Source: Lentisphaera araneosa HTCC2155
GTDB taxonomy: Bacteria; Verrucomicrobiota; Lentisphaeria; Lentisphaerales; Lentisphaeraceae
Reading direction: 5' to 3'
Assembly: GCF_000170755.1 (NCBI RefSeq)
Contig: NZ_ABCK01000019.1
Span: 1-64,000 of the forward strand
DNA: 64,000 bases
Shown here: positions 25,959-33,914 of the stretch, one piece after another
How the letters are laid out: every line of letters starts with the position of its first letter
How positions within the stretch are numbered: the first letter of the stretch is position 1
Position numbers and translations under genes: made by a program
The notes under the pieces: generated by a model
Told to the model about the DNA's origin: nothing
Seen by the model: only the letters and a program-made list of their open reading frames with translations
Database searches by the model: none

Positions 25959-27113
25959 CTACCTAAAGCCCTTGCATATAGCTTCAGTCTCATCCCATGG
26001 GATCTCTACTTTGACTGCCAATCGACCAAATTGATCTTTTGTAGTTACAAATATAATATTAGATTCATTATACGGTTTGAACTCAAACTCCGCTTTACAT
26101 AAAAAATCATCTAAAGTTTCGTTGTCATTCATTTGGATCGGGTTCCTAAATATACCATTTGGAATGTTAAGTTTTTCTAAAATAACGTGTATGTGCGTTT
26201 GATAAGAATCGTATATAATTACTTTTTTATATTTGATATCAATAGTGCCTTGACCATAAAAAGATAAGTATGATTTATGGTGTTGGGTACTATAATGCGT
26301 GTTTGGATTGATTATTTTAGTAAATGCAAAAATGATGTCATCATTCGATGAAGTATTCAAGTCAATAGCAGGGGTATTGTTTATGACTAAAACTCCTCGT
26401 GTGATAAGGTTTTTCAAATAAAATATTTTACCACTATAAGCCGTGTCAGTTTTTATACATGAATCAATGAATGGGTTTGGAGCACTATATACTTGCATCT
26501 TAGAATTCTTTAATGATGATAAAAAACCGTTATTTCTGACATCGTCAATGGAAATCATTTTACATGAGAAGTTCTGTGTCATGTATTGTGCTATTTCTAA
26601 TTCTTTGGCGAATTGTTTTTCATAAAGTGATTTTATGTTTTTATTTAAATCAATTTTGTGGTGACACTTTAGTGTTGTGTATGCCCTTATTATAACTTCA
26701 TAAAGAGATGCTGTTTTTTGTTGATCTAAACTTCCATGTTTTAATTTCGAGTAACTAATTATTTTTTTGTTACTAATTTTAGTTACATCACTAAGAGATA
26801 TATCACCTAGATATTTTTTTAAAATACATGGAATCTTTTGATAGTATTCACGGGTGTGTTTTTTTAAGAAATCAACTATTACTTTAGGGACTCTCTGGTC
26901 ATCTTTTATAGGGATTAAATGTTTTTTCAGACAGGGATCTGTGGCGAGTATATCGTATATTTTACTTTTTATAGTTGTCCTATTCTTGAATGCCAAATTA
27001 TAAAACGTTGTCCATGAAATACCTAAATCACGGGCACGTTGGTGTAAGCTCTTATCTTCACTTACCTTACTTTGAATTATTTCTCTGGCTTCATCGGTTA
27101 CAAAATATTCCAT
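25959..27113 (-). CDS. Unknown 384-aa protein with an N-terminal HTH-like segment
   Basis: Start chosen at the ATG at 27113 (MEYFVTDEAREIIQSKVSED), preceded by GGAG at 7 bases; the ATG at 27125 overlaps that ribosome site. Residues about 22-60 (HQRARDLGISWTTFYNLAFK) look like a helix-turn-helix, so DNA binding is likely. The rest is unrecognised, mixed alpha/beta, low in glycine, with late motifs IIYDSYQTHIHVILEKL and IIFVTTKDQFGRL. It is divergent from the excisionase-like gene at 27250 and lies upstream of the candidate origin. It might be a regulator or replication accessory of the element (inference). AT content is higher than in its neighbours, which suggests separate acquisition. Confidence 0.7.
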   Translation of the reverse strand: MEYFVTDEAREIIQSKVSEDKSLHQRARDLGISWTTFYNLAFKNRTTIKSKIYDILATDPCLKKHLIPIKDDQRVPKVIVDFLKKHTREYYQKIPCILKKYLGDISLSDVTKISNKKIISYSKLKHGSLDQQKTASLYEVIIRAYTTLKCHHKIDLNKNIKSLYEKQFAKELEIAQYMTQNFSCKMISIDDVRNNGFLSSLKNSKMQVYSAPNPFIDSCIKTDTAYSGKIFYLKNLITRGVLVINNTPAIDLNTSSNDDIIFAFTKIINPNTHYSTQHHKSYLSFYGQGTIDIKYKKVIIYDSYQTHIHVILEKLNIPNGIFRNPIQMNDNETLDDFLCKAEFEFKPYNESNIIFVTTKDQFGRLAVKVEIPWDETEAICKGFR

Positions 27114-27249
27114 TATTAACTCCATTTTTCTAATTCATTCTATAGTTCGTTATTAAATAATCTAACGAACCAAAATGAATATGCAAATACTTTGTCTTAA
27201 GAGTTTTATGATATTATTTATTATTAATATTAAATAATAAAGGAACTAT

Positions 27250-27576
27250 ATGGATACTTCAAATATTAGTGATGACAGTCTTACCGCTATCGCGTTGATT
27301 TTAAAAGATCAAATAAAGGGGGTAAGAGCTGATGTCATCAAAAATGCCCTAGAACATTATGAACCTAACGGGCCACCAAGTTCTATAAAATCATCTCCTA
27401 ATCTGATAACGGTAAAAGAAGCAGCAAAAAGACTGAGTGTCAGTGAACGTTTTATCTATACGTTGATCGATCAAGGTTCTCTTCGCCGCATTAAGATCAA
27501 TCGTGCATGTCGGTTATTAGAGTCCGATATCTCCTTACTGATTGAACAGAGATTAATTCAAGGAGGTGATGAATAA
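27250..27576 (+). CDS. Excisionase-like MerR/HTH_17 DNA-binding protein
   Basis: 108 aa. Residues about 56-105 read LITVKEAAKRLSVSERFIYT, LIDQGSLRRIKINRACRLLE, then SDISLLIEQ, the winged-helix pattern of the HTH_17/excisionase family. The N-terminal 50 residues are an unassigned helical region. AAAGGAAC lies 6 bases before the ATG. It heads a run of four genes that ends with a RepA-like ATPase. Probable role: transcriptional control or directionality factor for the element. Confidence 0.85.
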   Translation: MDTSNISDDSLTAIALILKDQIKGVRADVIKNALEHYEPNGPPSSIKSSPNLITVKEAAKRLSVSERFIYTLIDQGSLRRIKINRACRLLESDISLLIEQRLIQGGDE

Positions 27577-27642
27577 GTCAACAAAATAATGAAAAAACTA
27601 ATCAAATAGAACCAACAAGAAATTTAATTATAGGAGCTAAAT

Positions 27643-28236
27643 ATGATACGAAGTGACAAGGGTGAGATTAGTCTCGTCTCCTCTCCATCGCCACATCATC
27701 CATGGCAAAACGCTATTATCGCTAGAGGTGGATTTAAACAAGATAAGGCAGCTATAAAGCAAAAGATCAAAATAGGGAAAGTCAACCAAGCTGCTATGTC
27801 ATCTATTTCTGACAAGAATAGATTTCGTAAACTGTTTCCGCGTGCTGAACCACATCCATTTTATTATCGAATTGGTCCATTTCGAATAATACGTAAAAAT
27901 TATGACGCTCAAGCTCCTGATAGGTGGGGAAATTCAATAAATTGCCAGCTTCTTCCAGGCACCGTTATCGTTGAAACACCTTATGGCTTAGAAGCGTTGG
28001 TGACACCCCCATGTATATCACCATTAATCTTTCTATTTATGCTTGAATATGAAATTGTCTCGCCTGTCGATGCAATTAACAGCATGGCTAAAGACCTTGG
28101 TTTTTCTGATGACCTTAAATCTGTATTACGCCTACCTCAGAATAGCTGGTTTCGCAGTGTTCAACCTAAGCACCATCAAATTGGTGTAGCGCTAAATATA
28201 GAATCTAACCCTATAACTACAGGAGTAGTTTTATGA
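27643..28236 (+). CDS. Unknown 197-aa element protein
   Basis: No family recognised. It has a basic N-terminal half (FKQDKAAIKQKIKIGKVNQA), then aromatic-rich EPHPFYYRIGPFRIIRKNYD and a hydrophobic ISPLIFLFMLEY stretch that is too short to be called a membrane helix with confidence. TAGGAGC precedes the ATG. The stop overlaps the next start (ATGA). Position between the excisionase-like gene and the RepA-like ATPase suggests a part in replication or copy control. Confidence 0.72.
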   Translation: MIRSDKGEISLVSSPSPHHPWQNAIIARGGFKQDKAAIKQKIKIGKVNQAAMSSISDKNRFRKLFPRAEPHPFYYRIGPFRIIRKNYDAQAPDRWGNSINCQLLPGTVIVETPYGLEALVTPPCISPLIFLFMLEYEIVSPVDAINSMAKDLGFSDDLKSVLRLPQNSWFRSVQPKHHQIGVALNIESNPITTGVVL

Positions 28237-28874
28237 AAAAGAAAAAAATAATGAAGAAATACGAATTATTAAAATCAAAATATGAGGATTCTAAAGCGAA
28301 GTTAGATAGTGATTTCTCTATAGATAATAAACCCAATATGCTGCTTAATGCCCTGCCGTCCACACCTTGTCACTCCTGGTCTACTCGGGCATATACTTTT
28401 TATGATGAAGACGGACGTTTATGCTACTACGTTAACGAAGATATAAATGGTAGCAGTGTTGTTCAGACTCCAGTTGCGGTACATAGCTCAGGAAACCTAA
28501 ACTTTGAGCATAAAAATGCCTCCACGTTAGAAACTAATCGTTTGCTAAATTCACCAGAAATAGTTAAAAATCTTGAAGCTGAACTCATAGTTTCTCCAGT
28601 TCTGTTCTACGCAGATTATATGCAATGGAACATAAGGTCTACTAAACGTACAGACGTAGTTTACAGTAGTTGGTGGGGAGATGTGGAGACCGTTGATGCG
28701 TTAGATATCTCCCCACTGAGTGGGCGTAGAGTTCGTCTCGTGTTACATACTGGTAGCGAACTGGATGATGACAATGCCTACACGGCCATTGCCAAACTAT
28801 ATCTACAAATCAAAGATCATGCTCAAGTGAGCTTTTCACACATTGATCATGTTAATATGCAGGAGGTGATCTGA
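28233..28874 (+). CDS. Unknown 213-aa element protein
   Basis: No family recognised. It opens with a lysine-rich segment (MKKKKIMKKYELLKSKYEDS), and has a central beta-like region with TRAYTFYDEDGRLCYYVNED and WSTRAYTF. Later DVVYSSWWGDVETVDALDIS and LVLHTGSELDDDNAYTAIAK are visible. It overlaps the preceding stop by 4 bp and the following ATG by one base, so the three genes are translated as a unit. A cofactor of the RepA-like ATPase is the simplest guess. Confidence 0.72.
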   Translation: MKKKKIMKKYELLKSKYEDSKAKLDSDFSIDNKPNMLLNALPSTPCHSWSTRAYTFYDEDGRLCYYVNEDINGSSVVQTPVAVHSSGNLNFEHKNASTLETNRLLNSPEIVKNLEAELIVSPVLFYADYMQWNIRSTKRTDVVYSSWWGDVETVDALDISPLSGRRVRLVLHTGSELDDDNAYTAIAKLYLQIKDHAQVSFSHIDHVNMQEVI

Positions 28875-29968
28875 TGGATTACGACGAATTTAAAAAACGC
28901 TGTGAAAAATTGGGTTTAAATCCTGATAAATTAGAATCCTTTAGTGCTAATAAAGGATCTATGGAAGCTAATAAACTAAGGAGTTCTGATGAGATAGTAA
29001 ATCCTGGGATTGCCATCGAAGATCTGGCTTTGGCCATAGGTATTATGATGGTGATAGCACCCCCTAAAATCGGTAAATCTTCTTGGCTACATAGTCTTTT
29101 AGAGAAGATGTCAAAGGGCGAAAAATTAAATAGACGTGAGCTTAAAAAACTTCGTTGCCTTTTAGTTGATAGTGAATCGGGGCAATATGGTTTGTCTCGA
29201 AAAGGACTCAGTGAGAAGCAAAGTGATGAATTCCACATTCTCAGTGTCGCCGATATGCTTGCTGAATCAGTTGGCAAAAGAGTCGATATACTTAATCTTG
29301 TTTTCGATCAAATTGAGGAGTATGTCATCAAGTATCAAATTGACGTAGTCGCATTAGATGCAGTGTATTCCTTCATTAATGAGAATTCAAAAAAAGAGGT
29401 TCAGGCGTTACTGAAGCGAGTCATTAAACTCAAGTCCATGGGCAAGCTTGTTGTTTTAGTTCACCATACACGAAAAGATGTAAAGCAATCTACTAACCTC
29501 TTCGCCAATATGGCCGGACACAGTGATCTACAGCGCAACTTTAACCTCGGTGTACTACTCAAGAAGACCGATCAGCACATCGTTGATGAAAGCGGTAAAC
29601 AGCGACCTGTAGTTGAGTTCATTTATGAGTGTCGTGATTTCGATACTCCCGATTCGGACTTTATGTACTTGGGGTCAGACCGTGAGTTCCATATCTGTAG
29701 CCTTGAGACGCTTGTGGATGATCGCTATGCGGAGTTGCCCGCGGGAGATATCCCACTGGCTAAATTCATCACCACTAACTTACCTGCAGTTGCCTCTGAA
29801 GCTCTGGAGACCACGGTGGTGATCGACATGATGGATGACGATGAGAGTATCGGTTGGACGCGCGAAACGCTCAAGAAGAAATTGCCTGAATGGGAAGCCC
29901 ATGGCTACCTCCGAACCATCGGCAAGTCACCAAAGCGCTACTACATCGGTAAGAAACTCGAAGAATAA
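28874..29968 (+). CDS. RepA-like hexameric helicase/RecA-fold ATPase (AAA_25 type)
   Basis: 364 aa. Walker A APPKIGKS at 62-69, a conserved CLLVDSESGQYGL segment near 95-107, Walker B-like DVVALDAVYSF at 157-167 and KLVVLVHHTRKD near 192-203 match plasmid RepA and AAA_25 proteins, RecA-fold replicative helicases or ATPases. The C-terminal about 100 residues look like a winged-helix tail (ETLKKKLPEWEAHGYLRTIG) before KSPKRYYIGKK. AGGAGGTGAT precedes the ATG. It likely unwinds or loads at the element's origin. It is followed by tandem AATCAACCC repeats. Confidence 0.82.
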   Translation: MDYDEFKKRCEKLGLNPDKLESFSANKGSMEANKLRSSDEIVNPGIAIEDLALAIGIMMVIAPPKIGKSSWLHSLLEKMSKGEKLNRRELKKLRCLLVDSESGQYGLSRKGLSEKQSDEFHILSVADMLAESVGKRVDILNLVFDQIEEYVIKYQIDVVALDAVYSFINENSKKEVQALLKRVIKLKSMGKLVVLVHHTRKDVKQSTNLFANMAGHSDLQRNFNLGVLLKKTDQHIVDESGKQRPVVEFIYECRDFDTPDSDFMYLGSDREFHICSLETLVDDRYAELPAGDIPLAKFITTNLPAVASEALETTVVIDMMDDDESIGWTRETLKKKLPEWEAHGYLRTIGKSPKRYYIGKKLEE

Positions 29969-30002
29969 TCAACCCAATCAACCCAATCAACCCAATCAAC
30001 CC
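29967..30002. repeat. Four tandem copies of a 9-bp repeat
   Basis: AATCAACCC is repeated four times without interruption, starting within the stop codon of the RepA-like gene. It is followed by an inverted repeat, CCCAGC and GCTGGG, before the RavA-like gene. Iteron-like or slippage-prone; four 9-bp units are short for a replication iteron set. Confidence 0.8.
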
Positions 30003-30044
30003 AGCACCTAGCTGGGATGGTTAAATTCATTAAGGATTCATATC

Positions 30045-31574
30045 ATGAAAAATAGAATAAAACAACTTATTAAGCACTTACAAAATGGCCTGTTAGAAAG
30101 AGAAGAAATTATTGCTCTGATTCTACTAGGAGCAATAACCCGTTCTCATATTTTTATGCTTGGCGTTCCTGGTACCGCTAAAAGCCTTGGTGCACGTCGT
30201 GCCAGTTTTGCTTTTAAAGATGTTAATTATTTTGAAACATTGATGCACCGCTTTAGTACACCGGAGGAGGTCTTTGGGCCGATTTCACTTAATCAATTGA
30301 AGCAGGATAAGTATATACGCATGATTGTGGGGTATCTTCCAGATGCGGAAATTGCCTTCCTAGATGAAATTTGGAAAAGTTCGCCATCCGTACTCAATAC
30401 GTTGTTGACGGTCACAAATGAACGTCTTTTTCGTAATGGAAATAAGAGTATTAAAGTCCCGCTAATCTCTATGGTAACGGCTTCAAATGAAACACCTGAG
30501 CCAGGACAAGGGCTTGAAGCCCTCTATGATCGCATGCTGATCAGGCTATCAGTCTCACCTCTCCGTAGAAAGAATAATTTTGAAAAACTTTTACAGGGTT
30601 CAGTTGTAGAGGTTGATACCCGTATACCCGAAGAGTTGGCGATTTCAGTTGAGGAAATTGACGCTTGGCAAGCACCGATTCAAAGTGTGAAGATCTCCAA
30701 TGAGACCTGGGACGTAATTCACTTGATTCGACATGAGATTCAACAGTTGCCCGACGAACAGGAAGTTGAAGTCTCTGATCGTCGTTGGAAGAGTGCTGCC
30801 TCGTTACTCAAAGCTTCAGCTTTCTTCTGTGACCGCAGTGCCACTAATCATGCTGATGTGCTTTTACTCCGTCACTGTCTTTGGAGTACAGAGGAAAATT
30901 ATAAGCCGATACAGAAGATTGTTGAAAAAGCTGTTAGAGACTGCGGAATCAACATTGATATAGACCTTTCTTTAATAGATGTAACTATGAATGATCTGGA
31001 GTCGGAAATTAATGATGAACTCATTATGGATGATGATATTTATATGACTGAAATCATCGACGATCAAGAGTATTTTAAGAGTAGTATAGAGACTATAGAT
31101 GGGCCAGGAATTGAAGTGTTAATTGATGCTAAATATATCAAAAAGGATGAGGAGTTTAATCCCTGTGATCTCAATGGTAATATTTACGAAGATTTAGTTT
31201 GCAACTTCCACAAACAACGTAGTTGTAAGCTCAGCGGTGGCTACACTGACGAGTATGATGATTACTATGATGTCGATGCGGAATTCACGGCTCAGACCAT
31301 TATTGAAAAGGGGACTCGACGCACTGACTTTGATATCGGTTACGTTCAGTCGTTGTGTGATCAGGTTGGAGATGTGAAAGTCCGTCTCGGTGAGAACCTA
31401 GAATACCTTCAAAGTAAAATTGTCGTCGCTAAGGACGAGCTTAATACGCCCTTTGTCCCTGAACAGGTGTGTAAGGTTGCGATCAAGGGAATGCACGATC
31501 AGAAGGATGGCCTAATGTTGCGCATTAAAGAATGTGACTGCCTTATCAGCATGTGCGAGGAGTCACTCTTATGA
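30045..31574 (+). CDS. ravA: RavA-like MoxR AAA+ ATPase
   Basis: 509 aa, near the usual RavA length of about 500. Walker A GVPGTAKS at 40-47, ETLMHRFSTPEEVFGPISL (65-83), typical of RavA, Walker B IAFLDEIWK with D107 and E108, then TVTNERLFRNG and TASNETPEPGQGLEALYDRM with the arginine-finger region. The second half is a RavA-type extension with an acidic stretch near 330-360. MoxR ATPases remodel partner complexes with a VWA protein. Its stop overlaps the start of the VWA gene (ATGA). AAGGATT precedes the ATG. A copy in this mobile-looking setting is unusual. Confidence 0.88.
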   Translation: MKNRIKQLIKHLQNGLLEREEIIALILLGAITRSHIFMLGVPGTAKSLGARRASFAFKDVNYFETLMHRFSTPEEVFGPISLNQLKQDKYIRMIVGYLPDAEIAFLDEIWKSSPSVLNTLLTVTNERLFRNGNKSIKVPLISMVTASNETPEPGQGLEALYDRMLIRLSVSPLRRKNNFEKLLQGSVVEVDTRIPEELAISVEEIDAWQAPIQSVKISNETWDVIHLIRHEIQQLPDEQEVEVSDRRWKSAASLLKASAFFCDRSATNHADVLLLRHCLWSTEENYKPIQKIVEKAVRDCGINIDIDLSLIDVTMNDLESEINDELIMDDDIYMTEIIDDQEYFKSSIETIDGPGIEVLIDAKYIKKDEEFNPCDLNGNIYEDLVCNFHKQRSCKLSGGYTDEYDDYYDVDAEFTAQTIIEKGTRRTDFDIGYVQSLCDQVGDVKVRLGENLEYLQSKIVVAKDELNTPFVPEQVCKVAIKGMHDQKDGLMLRIKECDCLISMCEESLL

Positions 31575-33010
31575 CAGCCACCGAAAATATTGAAGAGTCG
31601 ATTCAGAATGATTACGGGGACTTGCTTGAACGGTTCCCTGCATTAACTCGTGAAGTGAATCGAACCCTTGAAGAGAAGGCTGGAGAATGGGAGCAAACAC
31701 TTGCCGAAGAGAATCCGTTTAGTAGTGACTGGAATACTCTTCAGGCTTCTGAAAAATGGCTTACAGAAGGAAAGTTGGGCAACGATTGTCTGAAGTCTTC
31801 TGTAAATCAGTTTCATGAGTTTCGAGCTAAATGCCAACTTCCTGATCTGAAGAGTTACTGGAATCAGGAGTTGTCTCAGATAAACGATCAACCTGGTAAT
31901 GTTAATGTCCTGCCTCAGTTTCTTATTTCGCAGTGGCATAAGAGCCTTAGAGACCTGCAATCCACTTGGAAGCAGGAACGGCTTGATAACTTGCAGAATG
32001 AAACTCAGCAAGAAATGAATGACTGGATGGATAATCTCAACGACATCGCCGATGAACTGGAGAAGCTGGATCTCGATCCGGAAGATGTTTTTGATTTTGC
32101 CTCTGGAGCTGGTGCTGGTGGAGATGGCCCAAGCGAACTCAGTATACAAAACTTAGAGACTCTGAAGAAATGGCTGGGAACCCTGAAGAAGGACCCCGGT
32201 ATTAAAGACCTTTGTAAGCTGCTTGGTAAACTCAAACAAGCTAAGTTAAATAAAATCAAACGTAGCCGAACCACGTCATCATCAGTGTCTAGTTCGAATT
32301 CATGTGAAGAAATATCCGGCATTAAATTCTCCAAAGAACTGGAGCATCTACTTCCATCTGAACTCGCGTTGCTCACCGATCCTGAGACTGAAATTATCTT
32401 CGATCTCAAATATGCTGAGTCAAGACTCATGGGCTTTGATATGAGTGGTATACAGACGGTCAGCAAGAAAGAAGAAATCGAAATGCCTGACGAGGAACAA
32501 GGACCGATGATCATTGCTGTTGATACAAGCGGTTCAATGTATGGAGCACCAGAAACTACAGCAAAAGCAATTACTTTATACATGGCTAAAACGTCTATGA
32601 AAGAGAATCGCAATTGTTATGTGATCGAGTTTTCAACTAAGATTAAGACCATCGACCTTGCGGGATCTAATAGATTGTCAGCTTTAATGAAGTTCCTGGA
32701 GATGTCGTTTAATGGTGGGACTGATGTCGAACCTGCCATTGAGCATGGCACTGAAGTGATGAACCAGGAAGGGTATAGAAATGCAGATATGTTGGTGGTA
32801 TCGGATTTTATTTTAAATGACCTTGAACCACCCTTGGTAGACAAGATTCAACAGGCTAAAGCTAAAAATAATAGTTTCTACTCGCTCTGTATCGGTGACC
32901 ACTTTCATAGTCATAAGAATCGGGAATACTTTGATAGGAAGTGGGTCTACAACCCAGATGGATCAAGTGTGACAGAGTTACTCAAGTTTGAGAACGGTAA
33001 ACTTTCGTGA
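31571..33010 (+). CDS. viaA: ViaA-like VWA domain protein
   Basis: 479 aa from the ATG at 31571, which overlaps the RavA stop and follows GAGGAG; an in-frame GTG 18 bases upstream lies in the ribosome site. The N-terminal about 230 residues are helical, followed by a serine-rich linker (RSRTTSSSVSSSNS) and a von Willebrand A domain with the MIDAS motif DTSGSM at 318-323, a later threonine in FNGGTDV and DMLVVSDFIL. Length and order match ViaA, the metal-binding partner of RavA. Together they act as an ATP-driven chaperone; in E. coli the pair is linked to respiratory complexes and aminoglycoside sensitivity (family knowledge). Confidence 0.88.
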   Translation: MTATENIEESIQNDYGDLLERFPALTREVNRTLEEKAGEWEQTLAEENPFSSDWNTLQASEKWLTEGKLGNDCLKSSVNQFHEFRAKCQLPDLKSYWNQELSQINDQPGNVNVLPQFLISQWHKSLRDLQSTWKQERLDNLQNETQQEMNDWMDNLNDIADELEKLDLDPEDVFDFASGAGAGGDGPSELSIQNLETLKKWLGTLKKDPGIKDLCKLLGKLKQAKLNKIKRSRTTSSSVSSSNSCEEISGIKFSKELEHLLPSELALLTDPETEIIFDLKYAESRLMGFDMSGIQTVSKKEEIEMPDEEQGPMIIAVDTSGSMYGAPETTAKAITLYMAKTSMKENRNCYVIEFSTKIKTIDLAGSNRLSALMKFLEMSFNGGTDVEPAIEHGTEVMNQEGYRNADMLVVSDFILNDLEPPLVDKIQQAKAKNNSFYSLCIGDHFHSHKNREYFDRKWVYNPDGSSVTELLKFENGKLS

Positions 33011-33161
33011 TTAAATGGGAGTGGTATTGTTTAGATTTAAACGCTAAGTAGTTCTTATTTTGCTTCAAATTAGCCTCATTTTTCGATGTGGATTCTCAAG
33101 TCTTAATTTGCCATTTAAGAAGTTATTTAGCTGAAATCTACGCTTGCTCTCCTGGTTGTGT

Positions 33162-33181
33162 ATCATAAATTTTATTATGAT
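33162..33181. promoter_or_regulatory. Inverted repeat upstream of the resolvase gene
   Basis: ATCATAA and TTATGAT flank ATTTTA, 19 bp before the resolvase ATG. Small serine recombinases often bind repeats near their own promoter (res site I or an operator), so this may be the resolvase's own binding site. AT-rich chance is possible. Confidence 0.4.
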
Positions 33182-33200
33182 TTAATAAGGGTGCCTAAAA

Positions 33201-33788
33201 ATGAGAACAGCTATTTATTGTCGAGTTTCAACGAGTGATCAAACGACGGAAAACCAGGTTTATGCAATCGAGAAATATTGTCACTTACGTGATATTCAAA
33301 AAGTTGAATTGTATGAAGATATTGTGTCTGGAGCTCAAGAGAGTAGGGAAGGGCTAGAGCGACTCAGAAATGATATACGAAAGGGTAGGTTTAAGACCTT
33401 AATCGTTTGGAAATTGGATCGTTTAGCTAGGTCGTCGATGCACCTTCTGGAACTACTAAGTTTCTTTCAGAAACACGGTGTGTCATTTGTGTCCGTTACA
33501 GAGAATGTAGACACGGTATCAGCTGCCGGAAAAATGTTAGTGACGTTCCTAGGAGCCATAGCAGAATTTGAGAGGGAACTCATACGCGAACGAGTCCACG
33601 CAGGACTCGAACGCGCTAGGCATAATAAGGTGAAATTGGGCCGTCCTCGTCGAGGTTTTGACCTAAAGAAAGCACTGAGATTACGAGCTGAGGGCATGGG
33701 GTATGACGAGATTGCGAAGTTAGTCGGTGCGTCTAAATCCACCGTATATCGAGGCTTGAAGGTCGTTTCAAAAACCCCTGTAAATTAA
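33201..33788 (+). CDS. Small serine recombinase (resolvase/invertase family)
   Basis: 195 aa, standard for Tn3-type resolvases and DNA invertases. The catalytic serine is S10 in IYCRVSTSDQ; LIVWKLDRLARSSMHLLEL and FLGAIAEFERELIRERVHAG carry the conserved arginines and E helix; the C-terminal HTH is AEGMGYDEIAKLVGASKSTV. It performs site-specific exchange between short sites, resolving multimers or inverting segments. It is the last gene of the mobile-element-like region, with its own upstream inverted repeat. It is too small to be a large serine integrase, so it probably does not integrate the whole element. Confidence 0.93.
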   Translation: MRTAIYCRVSTSDQTTENQVYAIEKYCHLRDIQKVELYEDIVSGAQESREGLERLRNDIRKGRFKTLIVWKLDRLARSSMHLLELLSFFQKHGVSFVSVTENVDTVSAAGKMLVTFLGAIAEFERELIRERVHAGLERARHNKVKLGRPRRGFDLKKALRLRAEGMGYDEIAKLVGASKSTVYRGLKVVSKTPVN

Positions 33789-33914
33789 GCATGAGCTGTG
33801 CGGGCCAAAAACCCCGTTTCCAAAGTGTTCCAAAAAAACGCTTCATAATCATTGTTGTAAGAAACGTGCGAGCTCAGTATTTTATACAAATACTATAGGA
33901 ACTCAATTCATTGA

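Noticed and set aside
28879-29277. 132-codon minus-strand frame
   Set aside because: Shadow of the RepA-like ATPase, whose Walker motifs lie in the opposite strand frame.
29967-30002. Possible CRISPR-like array
   Set aside because: The 9-bp units are directly adjacent without spacers, so it is a simple tandem repeat.
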